Assembly: GCF_003864255.1 (NCBI RefSeq)
Contig: NZ_QWEZ01000001.1
Location: 496,001-560,000 of the forward strand
Source of the DNA: Aestuariirhabdus litorea
Lineage (GTDB): Bacteria; Pseudomonadota; Gammaproteobacteria; Pseudomonadales; Aestuariirhabdaceae
Direction of reading: 5' to 3'
DNA length: 64,000 nucleotides
Shown here: positions 8,416 through 17,574 of the stretch, piece after piece
Position numbering within the stretch: position 1 is the stretch's first letter
Layout: each line of letters starts with the position of its first letter
Program-made: the position numbers and the translations under genes
The notes under the pieces: model-generated
Seen by the model: the letters and a program-made list of their open reading frames with translations, nothing else
Told to the model about the DNA's origin: nothing
The model's database searches: none

Positions 8416-11400
8416 ATGGGACCCTCGTTCTTTATCGATCGACCGATCTTCTCGGCGGTTATCTCCATTGTGATTGTGCTGGGGGGGGCGGTTTCCATGA
8501 GCGCGACCCCGATCTCCCAGTTCCCCGAGATCGCTCCTCCCACGGTGACCGTCAGCGCCACCTACCCCGGCGCCTCGGCGGAGGTGGTGGCCAATACGGT
8601 GGCGGCACCGATCGAACAGGAGGTCAATGGGGTGGACAATATGATCTACATGTCCTCCACCAGTGCCTCCTCCGGGAATATGAGCCTGACGGTGACCTTC
8701 GAGCCGGGCACCGACCCCGATATTGCCCAGGTCAACACCCAGAACCGGGTCAACCAGGCCCTGGCCAAGCTACCCACCGTGGTGGCGGCCCAGGGCATTA
8801 CCACCCAGAAGGTGTCGCAGTCGTTCATGATGGTGATCGCCTTCTCCACCCCCGGCGGGGAGATGGATGAGGTTGAGCTCAACAACTACGTCAACCTCCA
8901 TGTCTGGGATGCGGTCAAACGGGTGCCGGGGGCCAACCTCTCCTCGGTTTATCCGCCGCCGGATGTGGCCATGCGGGTGTGGCTAAGGCCTGATCGCCTG
9001 GCGCAACTGGGGATTACCATTCCTGAGGTCAGTGATGCGGTCAGCGGCCAGAACCAGGCCTTCGGTATTGGCCAGATCGGACAGGAGCCCGCCCCTCCCG
9101 GGACGGTCCAGAATTTCCCCATTACCACCCAGGGGATGCTGGTCAAGCCCGAAGAGTTTGACCAGATCATCCTGCGGGCGAGTACCGCCGATGACTCGGC
9201 GATTGTCCGCCTGGGGGATGTGGGTCGCAGCGAGCTGGGCTCCAAGAGCTATAACCTGAAAAGCCAGATCAACGGCACGGAAGCCTCCTTCCTGGTGGTC
9301 TACCAGCAGCCCGGTTCCAACGCGATAGCGACCTCTGAGCGGGTGATGGCCCTGCTGGAGGAGCTCAAGCCGGGGTTCCCCGCCGGTCTCGAGTACTCCG
9401 TGGTCATGGATACCAGTAAATTTACCGCGGCCTCCATTGAAAAGGTGATCCACACCTTCTTCGAAGCGGTGGTGCTGGTGGTGCTGGTAGTGTTCCTGTT
9501 TCTGCAAAGTCTGCGCTCCACGGTGATTCCCATCATTGCGGTTCCGGTCGCTATTGTGGGCGCCTATTCGGGGATCTACCTGCTCGACTTCTCCACCAAC
9601 ATGCTCACCCTGTTCGGTATGATTCTGGCGATTGGCCTGGTGGTGGATGACGCCATCATCGTCGTGGAAGCGGTGGAGCACAAAATGGCCACCAAGGGGC
9701 TTTCGCCCAAGCAGGCCTCGAAGGAGGCGATGCAGGAGCTGACCGGAGCCCTGGTGGCTATCGTGCTGGTGCTCTCCTCGGTCTTTCTCCCGGTGGCCTT
9801 TTTGTCGGGCATGACGGGCACGCTCTACAAACAGTTTGCGGTCACCATTGCGATTGCCATGGTGTTGTCGGGGGTGGTGGCACTGACCCTCTCACCGGCC
9901 CTGTCGGCCATTATCCTGAAGCCTGCCCGGCATGAAAAACACGGCTTTTTCCTCTGGTTTGAACGTAGCTTTGAGCGTTTGACCGAAGGCTATTTGGTCG
10001 GGGTTCGCTGGCTGATCCGCCATCAGCTGATCGGGATGGCACTGTTTGCCGCTGTGGTGGTTGCCCTGGTGATGTTGTTTCGCATTATTCCCGGCAGCTT
10101 CGTTCCCGAGGAGGATCAGGGCTACCTGTTGGGAATCAGCATACAGCCGGATGCTGCCAGCCTGCAGCGGACGACGGCGGTTGGCGACAGCGTATCCGAG
10201 ATTTTGCGCAAGGATCCTGCGGTATCCGGTGTTGGCCAGATGGACGGTTACAGCATCATCGACCAGCAGTTCCGTACCAATGCCGGAATGATGTTTGTAC
10301 CCATGAAGGGGTTTGAGGAGCGCTCCGAACCGGGCCTCAGTACCTTCGATGTGTTGGGACGATCCCGCAGTACGCTGCAGTCCGTGGACGATGGCATCGC
10401 CTTTCTGGTGAACCCGCCCTCCATTCCCGGCCTGGGTTCCACCGGCGGGTTCGAGTTTTATATCCAGGATACCTCGGGTAAAGGGCCACTGGCCTTGCAG
10501 GAGGTGGTGAAACAGTATCTGGATGAGGCGAAGAAACGCGGGGAGCTGTCCAGTGTAAACAGCTCTTTTGTGGCCAGCGAACGTCAGCTCTACGTTGAAC
10601 TGGACCGCTCGCGGGCCGAGTTGCTGCAGGTACCCGTTGAGTCGATCTACCAGACCTTGCAGGCCTATTTCGGCTCACTCTTTGTGTCCCAGTTCACCCA
10701 GAACGGGCGCGTGTGGCAGGTGATCCTGCAGGCCGAGCCTGAGTACCGCGATGACCCCGACGATTTCACCAACATCTACCTGCGCTCTACCACCGGGGAG
10801 CAGGTGCCACTGACCGCCGTAGCCACGCTGAGGTGGGCCTCCGGTCCCAATATACTGCCACGATTTAATGGCTTTACCGCCGCCAAGCTCACCGGCAGCG
10901 CCGCTGCGGGTTACAGCTCGGGACAGGCGATCGCTGCGATGGAGTCGGTGGCGGGTGAGGTGTTACCGGCGGGGTTCTCCTACGCCTGGTCAGGGCAGGC
11001 TTTCCAGGAAAAGCTGGCCGGCGGAACCTCGACCATCGCCTTTGTGTTCGGCCTCATTATGGTGTTTTTGATTCTTTCTGCTCAATATGAGATGTGGTCA
11101 CTTCCTATCGGGGTCATGATGGCGGTGCCCTTTGCGATACTCGGGGCCCTGTTGATGACCTGGGGGAGGGGGCTGGAGAACGATGTCTATTTCCAGGTAG
11201 GCCTGGTGACTCTGGTGGGACTCTCCGCCAAGAATGCCATCCTCATCACCGAGTTTGCCCTTGAGAACTACCGCAAGGGCATGGAGCTGGCGGATGCCGC
11301 CGCCGAAGCCGCCCGCCTGCGCCTGCGGCCGATCGTGATGACCTCACTGGCCTTTATTCTGGGCTGTGTGCCCATGGCCATTGCCACCGGGCCGGGTGCC

Positions 11401-11577
11401 AACAGCCTGCACGCCATTGGTACCGGGGTAATCGGCGGAATGCTGGCCTCAACCCTGGTCTCTTCGTTTTTTGTACCCATGTTCTTCGTCATCGTGGAGA
11501 CGCTGAGCAGTAAACTCAAAGGCTCCGCTGAGCAGCCGGCAACCGATGCGCCGCCGGCGCAGGAGGAGACGCCATGA
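8416..11577 (+). CDS. RND multidrug efflux pump, inner-membrane subunit (AcrB/MexB-like, HAE1)
   Basis: A 1053-residue proton-driven pump of the usual family length. It starts 'FFIDRPIFSAVISIVIVLGG' and has the two-fold 6TM-plus-periplasmic-loop layout. The TM4 proton-relay pair is present as D411-D412 (GLVVDDAIIVVE), matching AcrB D407/D408, and 'LVGLSAKNAILI' carries the TM10 lysine. The periplasmic porter and docking loops look complete, so the pump is probably functional; drugs or other amphiphiles are likely substrates. It sits 10 bp behind the adaptor gene and its stop overlaps the channel gene start (ATGA). Confidence 0.95.
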   Translation: MGPSFFIDRPIFSAVISIVIVLGGAVSMSATPISQFPEIAPPTVTVSATYPGASAEVVANTVAAPIEQEVNGVDNMIYMSSTSASSGNMSLTVTFEPGTDPDIAQVNTQNRVNQALAKLPTVVAAQGITTQKVSQSFMMVIAFSTPGGEMDEVELNNYVNLHVWDAVKRVPGANLSSVYPPPDVAMRVWLRPDRLAQLGITIPEVSDAVSGQNQAFGIGQIGQEPAPPGTVQNFPITTQGMLVKPEEFDQIILRASTADDSAIVRLGDVGRSELGSKSYNLKSQINGTEASFLVVYQQPGSNAIATSERVMALLEELKPGFPAGLEYSVVMDTSKFTAASIEKVIHTFFEAVVLVVLVVFLFLQSLRSTVIPIIAVPVAIVGAYSGIYLLDFSTNMLTLFGMILAIGLVVDDAIIVVEAVEHKMATKGLSPKQASKEAMQELTGALVAIVLVLSSVFLPVAFLSGMTGTLYKQFAVTIAIAMVLSGVVALTLSPALSAIILKPARHEKHGFFLWFERSFERLTEGYLVGVRWLIRHQLIGMALFAAVVVALVMLFRIIPGSFVPEEDQGYLLGISIQPDAASLQRTTAVGDSVSEILRKDPAVSGVGQMDGYSIIDQQFRTNAGMMFVPMKGFEERSEPGLSTFDVLGRSRSTLQSVDDGIAFLVNPPSIPGLGSTGGFEFYIQDTSGKGPLALQEVVKQYLDEAKKRGELSSVNSSFVASERQLYVELDRSRAELLQVPVESIYQTLQAYFGSLFVSQFTQNGRVWQVILQAEPEYRDDPDDFTNIYLRSTTGEQVPLTAVATLRWASGPNILPRFNGFTAAKLTGSAAAGYSSGQAIAAMESVAGEVLPAGFSYAWSGQAFQEKLAGGTSTIAFVFGLIMVFLILSAQYEMWSLPIGVMMAVPFAILGALLMTWGRGLENDVYFQVGLVTLVGLSAKNAILITEFALENYRKGMELADAAAEAARLRLRPIVMTSLAFILGCVPMAIATGPGANSLHAIGTGVIGGMLASTLVSSFFVPMFFVIVETLSSKLKGSAEQPATDAPPAQEETP

Positions 11578-13004
11578 TCCCTCGTTATCCCCGCACCCTG
11601 TCGTTTTTGCTGCTTCTGTTGTTGGGGGGCTGTGTAGTCGGGCCTGACTACCAGCGTCCCGAAGTGGTACTACCTGAGCAGTGGCGGGTCAGCTTCGCCG
11701 ATGCCAGCGAACTGTCCAACCTGCGCTGGTGGCAACAGCTCAACGATCCGGTACTGGACTCCCTGCTGGAAACGGCGTTACAGCAGAACCAGGATATTCG
11801 CCAGGCTGCGGCCCGGGTGGCCCAGTTCCAGGGGGTGCTGACCAGCACCCGCAGCGCCTTCTATCCGCAAACCGGCTACGATGCCGAGGCAAGCCGTAAC
11901 CGGCTGTCGGAGCAGGCGCCCGGTTTTGTGGGGGGGGACCCCTACTACAACCTTTATCAGGCGGCTCTGGGGGCCAGCTGGCAACTGGACCTGTTCGGTC
12001 GGGTGCAGCGCCAGAGTGAGGCCGCCGCTGCCCAGGTCTATGCCTCTGAACAGGGGCGTCGAGGGGTATTGCTGTCTGTGGTGACCGGGGTTGCCGCGGG
12101 TTACGTCACCCTGCGCGGGCTGGATGAGCAGCGGGTGATCGCCCGTCGAACCGCCGAGCAGTACCGGGATACCCTGACCCTGTTCCAGCTGCGTCACCGC
12201 TATGGCACCGTCTCCCAGCTGGAGGTGTCCCAGATCGAATCCCAGTATCAACAGGCGCTGGCGGCGATTCCCCGTATCGAATCGCGGATTGCCCTGCAGG
12301 AGAACCTGCTGTCGGTGTTGCTGGGGCAGGATCCCGGGCCCATTGAACGCGGGCTCAGCCTGGCCGAGATGCCGCTCCCCAGGGTTCCCTCCGGGCTGCC
12401 TTCGACGCTTCTGACACGACGTCCCGACCTGCTGCAGGCCGAGTATGAGTTGATGGCCGCCAATGCGCAGGTGGGGGTAGCGGAATCGCTCTACTACCCG
12501 GATATCAGCCTGTCCGGCAGTATTGGCCAGGGCAGCAGCGAGCTCAATGATCTCCTCAACGGCAGCGCACGCCTGTGGGGGCTGGGTGCCAGCATTACCG
12601 GCCCCATCTTCACCTTTGGCCGCATTGAAGGGCAGGTGGCTTCCGCTGAAGCCGCGCGGGATGCCGCGGAGGCGCGCTATCGACAGACCCTTTTTGTGGC
12701 CCTGCAGGAGGTGAACGACGCCCTGACCCAGACCCAGAAAAACCAGCAGACTTACAGTGCGCTCGAGCGCAGGACCCGGGCCCTGCGCGAGTACGCGCGG
12801 TTGGCGATGATGCGTTTTGAAAGCGGCGCTGCCAGCTACCTGGAGGTGCTCTACGCCAACACCGAGCTGTTCCAGGCCGATCTCGACGGGGTGGCCGCCC
12901 AGGTTGACCAGTACCGCGCCCTGATCAGTGTTTACCAGTCCATGGGCGGCGGCTGGCTCGATGCCCTGGCCGAGCCCCAGTCCCCCCCGGGCTCGGCCCT
13001 TTAG
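11574..13004 (+). CDS. NodT/OprM-family outer-membrane efflux lipoprotein of the RND operon
   Basis: A 476-residue outer-membrane factor with lipobox LLGGC (Cys20) followed by 'VVGPDYQRPEV'. Two homologous helical halves follow, with 'LLTRRPDLLQAEYELMAANA' in the middle and 'YQSMGGGWLDAL' at the end, all typical of OprM/NodT. ATGA overlap with the pump gene shows translational coupling. It completes an adaptor-pump-channel operon. It is only distantly similar to the channel at 608-2089, so this is not a recent duplication. No clear terminator is visible in the 128 bp before the next gene. Confidence 0.93.
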   Translation: MIPRYPRTLSFLLLLLLGGCVVGPDYQRPEVVLPEQWRVSFADASELSNLRWWQQLNDPVLDSLLETALQQNQDIRQAAARVAQFQGVLTSTRSAFYPQTGYDAEASRNRLSEQAPGFVGGDPYYNLYQAALGASWQLDLFGRVQRQSEAAAAQVYASEQGRRGVLLSVVTGVAAGYVTLRGLDEQRVIARRTAEQYRDTLTLFQLRHRYGTVSQLEVSQIESQYQQALAAIPRIESRIALQENLLSVLLGQDPGPIERGLSLAEMPLPRVPSGLPSTLLTRRPDLLQAEYELMAANAQVGVAESLYYPDISLSGSIGQGSSELNDLLNGSARLWGLGASITGPIFTFGRIEGQVASAEAARDAAEARYRQTLFVALQEVNDALTQTQKNQQTYSALERRTRALREYARLAMMRFESGAASYLEVLYANTELFQADLDGVAAQVDQYRALISVYQSMGGGWLDALAEPQSPPGSAL

Positions 13005-13132
13005 GGGGTAACCATACGCTGGGTGGTGTCAGTCTATTGCGCTCACCGCCCACTCTTTCCTGTGCCTGGCCGGTCGCCGCCACCGATTATGTCTATACTG
13101 GATCGAACCTATCCAAAGGGGGGACCTGTTAG

Positions 13133-14578
13133 ATGAATATTGATTGGGAGGGCTACGATCCCGGGCCGTTTTACGATGAACTGATCAGTGCACCGGGAAA
13201 AGCGCGTGGTCCTGCCGGGAAACTGGTGAGCTACCTACAGTCGCAGACGCTGGAGAAGCTGAAACGGCGACAACAGGCCGCCGAAGCCGCGATCAAGACG
13301 CTGGGGATTACCTTTACCGTATACAGTGATGGCGAAAACATCGACCGCGAATGGCCGTTCGACATCCTGCCGCGTGTGATTTCCGAAAAGGAGTGGCAAA
13401 AGACCGAGCAGGGTCTGGAGCAGCGCCTGCGGGCATTGAACTGCTTTATTGACGACGTTTACAACGAGCAGAAGATCTTCAAGGACAAGGTGATCCCCAG
13501 GGACCTGCTCAATAACTCGGCCAACTTCCGCCCCCAGTGTGTGGGCATGAAGCCGCTCTTTGGGGTGTGGGCCCACGTGTGTGGCACCGACCTGGTGCGT
13601 GATAATGATGGCCAGTTTTATGTGCTGGAAGATAACCTGCGGGTGCCCTCGGGTGTCTCCTACATGCTGGAAAACCGCAGTATCACAAAGCGGGCATTTC
13701 CGGAGCTGTTCAATGACCACCGCATACGGCCAGTGTCGGAATACCCTTCGAGGTTGTTCGACATGCTGGCCTCGCTATCACCGCGGCCACTGGATTACCC
13801 CGAAGTAGTGGTACTGACGCCGGGCATCTATAACTCGGCCTATTTCGAGCACTCTTACCTGGCCCAGCGTATGGGCGCGGAGCTGGTCGAGGGCAACGAC
13901 CTGGTGGTGGGCGACGATGATTGTGTCTATATGCGTACCATCAACGGGCTGTCACGGGTGGATGTGATCTACCGTCGTATCGATGATATGTTCCTTGACC
14001 CACAGGCGTTCAACCCGGATTCGGTGCTGGGGGTGCCGGGGTTGATGCGGTCCTGGCTTAAAGGCAAGGTGGCGCTGGCCAATGCCCCGGGCGCCGGCGT
14101 CGCTGATGACAAGGTGGTCTACACCTACGTACCCAAGATGATTGAGTATTACCTGGGTGAGCAGCCGATCATCCCCAACGTGCCGAGCTACCTCTGTATG
14201 GACGATCAGCAACGGCAGTATGTGCTGGACAACCTCGACAAGCTGGTGGTCAAGCCGGCCAATGAGTCGGGCGGTTACGGCATGCTTATCGGCCCCCAGG
14301 CGACCAGGAAGGAGCTCGCCGCCTTTGCCGAGCGGATCAAGGCCGATCCGCGCAATTACATCGCACAGCCGCTGTTGGCGCTGTCGACCTCGCCGATCCT
14401 GACCAAAACCGGGGTGGAGCCCCGGCACCTGGACCTTCGCCCCTTCATCCTGCAAGCCAGGGACACCTACGTAACGGCGGGTGGATTGACGCGGGTGGCG
14501 CTGGTTAAGGGGTCCTATGTGGTCAACTCCTCTCAGGGTGGTGGTAGTAAAGATACCTGGATTGTTAAGGATCAGTAG
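13133..14578 (+). CDS. Circularly permuted type 2 ATP-grasp protein (COG2308)
   Basis: A 481-residue protein of the circularly permuted ATP-grasp family. Typical features are '[26 protein letters not shown]', '[20 protein letters not shown]', and the C-terminal ATP-binding part '[18 protein letters not shown]' with 'RPFILQ'. Family knowledge: these are predicted peptide-type ligases found in operons with alpha-E proteins, transglutaminase-like proteins and Anbu peptidases; no substrate is established to my knowledge. First gene of the cluster; a GGGGGG Shine-Dalgarno precedes ATG. The alpha-E gene follows after 14 bp. Confidence 0.92.
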   Translation: MNIDWEGYDPGPFYDELISAPGKARGPAGKLVSYLQSQTLEKLKRRQQAAEAAIKTLGITFTVYSDGENIDREWPFDILPRVISEKEWQKTEQGLEQRLRALNCFIDDVYNEQKIFKDKVIPRDLLNNSANFRPQCVGMKPLFGVWAHVCGTDLVRDNDGQFYVLEDNLRVPSGVSYMLENRSITKRAFPELFNDHRIRPVSEYPSRLFDMLASLSPRPLDYPEVVVLTPGIYNSAYFEHSYLAQRMGAELVEGNDLVVGDDDCVYMRTINGLSRVDVIYRRIDDMFLDPQAFNPDSVLGVPGLMRSWLKGKVALANAPGAGVADDKVVYTYVPKMIEYYLGEQPIIPNVPSYLCMDDQQRQYVLDNLDKLVVKPANESGGYGMLIGPQATRKELAAFAERIKADPRNYIAQPLLALSTSPILTKTGVEPRHLDLRPFILQARDTYVTAGGLTRVALVKGSYVVNSSQGGGSKDTWIVKDQ

Positions 14579-14592
14579 ACGAGGATAAGCTT

Positions 14593-15621
14593 ATGTTATC
14601 GAGAGTTGCAGAACGCGTTTACTGGATGGGGCGTTACCTTGAGCGGGCCGAAAATACCGCCCGCATGATCAGCGTCTATTTTCATGTGCAGATGGATATT
14701 CCCAACGAAACCAGCCTCAGTTGGCACCATATGCTTGATATTGTCGGTACGGACATTAACCAGGTCCTTAGCCGAAAACCTGCCAGTCCCAAGGCTAAAA
14801 GTAGTGGGGAGCAGCAGGCCGGAGTATCGCTCGCGCAAGAAAAGGCGGTAATGAAATACCTGGTTTCCGATGCAAGGAGCCCCTCGTCCATTCTCAGCTT
14901 CTTGCAACAGGCGCGGGAGAACGCGCGAACGGCACGGGAGATCATTCCATCTGAGGCTTGGGAGCTGATTAACAATCTCTATCTCTATGCCAAGGAGCGC
15001 GCTCCCCGCTCGTTGTCGCGCTCGGCACGGCAAAAGTTTCTGCAGCATGTGATTGAGCGTACCCAGCAGTGCGCCGGGCTGCTGTCCGGTACCATGAGCG
15101 CAACGCCGGCCTATGACTTTATCTGTCTGGGACGTTCGCTGGAGCGGGCGGATATGACCTCACGTATTGTCGATGTCGGGGCACGAACGCTGTTTGAAAA
15201 GCAAAAAACCGAGAAAAAGATCCTCTCCCCCTATGTCAACGTGCTGTGGATGAGTGTGTTGCAGTCGCTCAGCGCCTACCAGATGTATCGCCAGCACATG
15301 ATGAACCGCGTCAACGGTGAGTCTGTGGTGACCTTCCTGCTGCAGGACAGCCGTTTTCCGCGCTCCATGACCGCTTGCCTGGGCAGCCTCAAGACCTATC
15401 TGTCGAGCCTGCCGAATAATGAGGAGGCCCTACGCGCATTGGGGGCTGCGCAGCGACGCATTGACGCCATTGATGTCGCAGATTCGCTTGCGACGGCCAG
15501 CCTCTATGAGTCGATCGATCTGGTGCAGCTGGACCTGATCGGTATCCATAACGAGATTGCCAATGCCTGGTTTTTACCAAGCAGGGCCAGTGAGCCTGCT
15601 GAGCCGGAGGCTGTGACGTGA
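14593..15621 (+). CDS. Alpha-E domain protein (COG2307, DUF403)
   Basis: A 342-residue all-helical protein starting 'MLSRVAERVYWMGRYLERAENTARM', the hallmark of the alpha-E domain. Mid-region 'CLGRSLERADMTSRIVDVGA' and the C-terminal Leu-rich helices complete it. No catalytic motif is known for this family. It nearly always pairs with the circularly permuted ATP-grasp gene, as here, so the two probably act together in the presumed peptide-modification system. The zinc-peptidase gene follows after 41 bp on the same strand. Confidence 0.92.
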   Translation: MLSRVAERVYWMGRYLERAENTARMISVYFHVQMDIPNETSLSWHHMLDIVGTDINQVLSRKPASPKAKSSGEQQAGVSLAQEKAVMKYLVSDARSPSSILSFLQQARENARTAREIIPSEAWELINNLYLYAKERAPRSLSRSARQKFLQHVIERTQQCAGLLSGTMSATPAYDFICLGRSLERADMTSRIVDVGARTLFEKQKTEKKILSPYVNVLWMSVLQSLSAYQMYRQHMMNRVNGESVVTFLLQDSRFPRSMTACLGSLKTYLSSLPNNEEALRALGAAQRRIDAIDVADSLATASLYESIDLVQLDLIGIHNEIANAWFLPSRASEPAEPEAVT

Positions 15622-15662
15622 GCCGCCTGCCTCCTGCTGCGGCCGGCACAGGGTAAGGCCGG

Positions 15663-16685
15663 ATGCGCTTTTTTAACTGCGACTGTGGCCAAACACTCTA
15701 CTTTGACAATACGGGTTGCCTGGCCTGCGGGCAGGCGGCTGGCTTTGACCCTGAACAGTTGCAGCTGTTGAGCCTGACAGAAGAGGGCAACGGAAGCTGG
15801 CGCGCGGCGGATGGCAGGGCGTTTCGCTACTGCCAGAACCACGCCCACTTCGGGGTCTGTAACTGGCTGGTCGCGGCTGACTCTCCTGCTCTTTACTGCC
15901 GCTCCTGCGAGTTGAACCAAATCGTCCCCCAGGTGACCGAACCGGATCGGTGCAGTTCGTGGCATATATTGGAACAGGCCAAGCGGCGATTGATCTACAG
16001 TCTGCTGCAGCTAGGATTACCGGTGCAGCCGCGCTCTCGGTATGCGAACGGGCTGGCGTTCGCCTTTCTTGAAGACCAGCGGATCAATCCGCAGGTGCAG
16101 GAGGAGATTGTCAGCACCGGCCACGGCCACGGCCTGATTACGATCAATCTGGCCGAGGCGGACGATGTGATGCGCGAGACGATGCGGGTATCGATGGGAG
16201 AAAAGTACCGCACACTGCTGGGCCATTTTCGCCACGAGAGCGGACACTACTTTTTTGACCGGCTGGTGTCCGGCACGCCCTGGCACCAGGCGTTCAGGGA
16301 GCTGTTCGGTGATGATACACTCAACTACGCCGATGCACTGGCCCACTACTACAGCGGGTCTGTGCCCAGTGACCTTAGCGGCCAGTTCATCACGGACTAC
16401 GCCCAGAGCCACCCGCTGGAAGACTGGGCCGAGTGCTGGGCGCATTACCTGCATATGATGGACGGGCTGGAAACGGCCCATGCGCTGGAATTGCTGGAAC
16501 AGCCCCCGCTCGAGGTGCCCTTTGAAGAAAACCTGCGGCGCTGGCCCGAGCTGACCCGGATATTGAACCAGCTCAACCGCAGTCTGGGGTTAAAAGATGC
16601 CTACCCCTTCGTGCTGTCTGATCCGGTCATGAGGAAGCTTCACCTGATTCATCGGGTGATTGATCCCAGTTCTCCGACCACTTGA
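15663..16685 (+). CDS. Putative zinc-binding metallopeptidase (COG4307, DUF2248-like)
   Basis: A 340-residue protein with an N-terminal zinc ribbon (C6, C8, C19, C22; a further Cys pair near residues 79-82) and a gluzincin-like active site HESGH at residues 191-195 (FRHESGHYFFDRLV). 'DWAECWAHYLHMMDGLETA' provides a possible third ligand (Glu). Family knowledge: uncharacterised putative peptidases often encoded in the Anbu/alpha-E/ATP-grasp neighbourhood. Its last 59 bp overlap the 3' end of the convergent anbu gene. Both C-termini look family-like (here 'KLHLIHRVID'), so the overlap seems real. Confidence 0.88.
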   Translation: MRFFNCDCGQTLYFDNTGCLACGQAAGFDPEQLQLLSLTEEGNGSWRAADGRAFRYCQNHAHFGVCNWLVAADSPALYCRSCELNQIVPQVTEPDRCSSWHILEQAKRRLIYSLLQLGLPVQPRSRYANGLAFAFLEDQRINPQVQEEIVSTGHGHGLITINLAEADDVMRETMRVSMGEKYRTLLGHFRHESGHYFFDRLVSGTPWHQAFRELFGDDTLNYADALAHYYSGSVPSDLSGQFITDYAQSHPLEDWAECWAHYLHMMDGLETAHALELLEQPPLEVPFEENLRRWPELTRILNQLNRSLGLKDAYPFVLSDPVMRKLHLIHRVIDPSSPTT

Positions 16686-17394
16686 TGGGAGGCAGGTTGC
16701 GGAAGGCCTCCTGCAGCAGGTGATCCCAGGATTTGTTCAGCTCCCGCAGGAAGGCACTGTCGGCCTGGAACTGGTAATGGCGGTTTAGCTTCAGGCTGCC
16801 CTTTTCATAGATCACCGTTTCGATCGGCGGACCCACTGTCAGGTTGCTGCGCATGGTCGAGTCCATGGAGACCAGCGCACAGAGCGCCGAGGTATCCAGG
16901 GATGTTTCCGGCGTCAAAATCCGGTCCAGAATCGGCTTGCCGTACTTGCTTTCACCGATCTGCAGGTAGGGCGTGGTGTCGGATGAGGTGATGTAGTTGC
17001 CCTGCGGGTAGATCATGATGATCGCGGGCGTTTTATCCCCGATCTGGCCACCAACGATAAAGCTGGCTTCGTGGTTGACAGTACTACCCTCAATATCGTG
17101 CTTTTTCTGCTGGGCAACGCTGATTTCGCCCAGATAATCCGCCGCTTCCTCCAGATCCGCCACATTCATCAGGTTGACCGGCTCATTGTTCTTGATATCG
17201 GCACGAACGCGCTTGATCACCCCCTGGGTGGTAGCCAGGTTGCCGGCGCTCATGATAACCAGCTGACGCTGGCCGTCGATGCCAAAGCGGTGCATCTTGC
17301 TGTAGGTGCTGATCTGGTCAACGCCGGCGTTGGTACGGGAATCAGAGGTAAAAATGATGCCATCGTTGACAGAGATGGCGACACAGTAAGTCAT
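16627..17394 (-). CDS. Anbu, proteasome-like peptidase (COG3484)
   Basis: A 255-residue Ntn-hydrolase of the HslV/proteasome beta fold. It starts MTYCVAI; removal of Met would expose Thr as nucleophile, as in proteasomal beta subunits. 'FTSDSRTNAGVDQISTYSKM' is the family signature and an Asp/Lys pair expected near residues 17-33 is consistent. Anbu is the 'ancestral beta subunit' of Valas and Bourne; relatives form open-ring or helical assemblies with weak or unknown peptidase activity. Here it is transcribed towards the ATP-grasp/alpha-E/metallopeptidase genes rather than with them. Spacing to gnd downstream on the same strand is 180 bp. Confidence 0.92.
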   Translation of the reverse strand: MTYCVAISVNDGIIFTSDSRTNAGVDQISTYSKMHRFGIDGQRQLVIMSAGNLATTQGVIKRVRADIKNNEPVNLMNVADLEEAADYLGEISVAQQKKHDIEGSTVNHEASFIVGGQIGDKTPAIIMIYPQGNYITSSDTTPYLQIGESKYGKPILDRILTPETSLDTSALCALVSMDSTMRSNLTVGPPIETVIYEKGSLKLNRHYQFQADSAFLRELNKSWDHLLQEAFRNLPPIKWSENWDQSPDESGEASS

Positions 17395-17574
17395 AACAGC
17401 TCAAACCCATGGTATTTTGCTGCATTAAACACCCTTTCCCCGGTTAAAGATAGAGCCCCCTCTACGGACCCACAAACATCATTGCGAGGACTATGGTTTC
17501 TCTCAGGCCTGGCCTCGGCTGCCGGGGCTGGCATGGGCATTCAGCCACCGCCAGGCTAAGGCGTTGATGATGGG

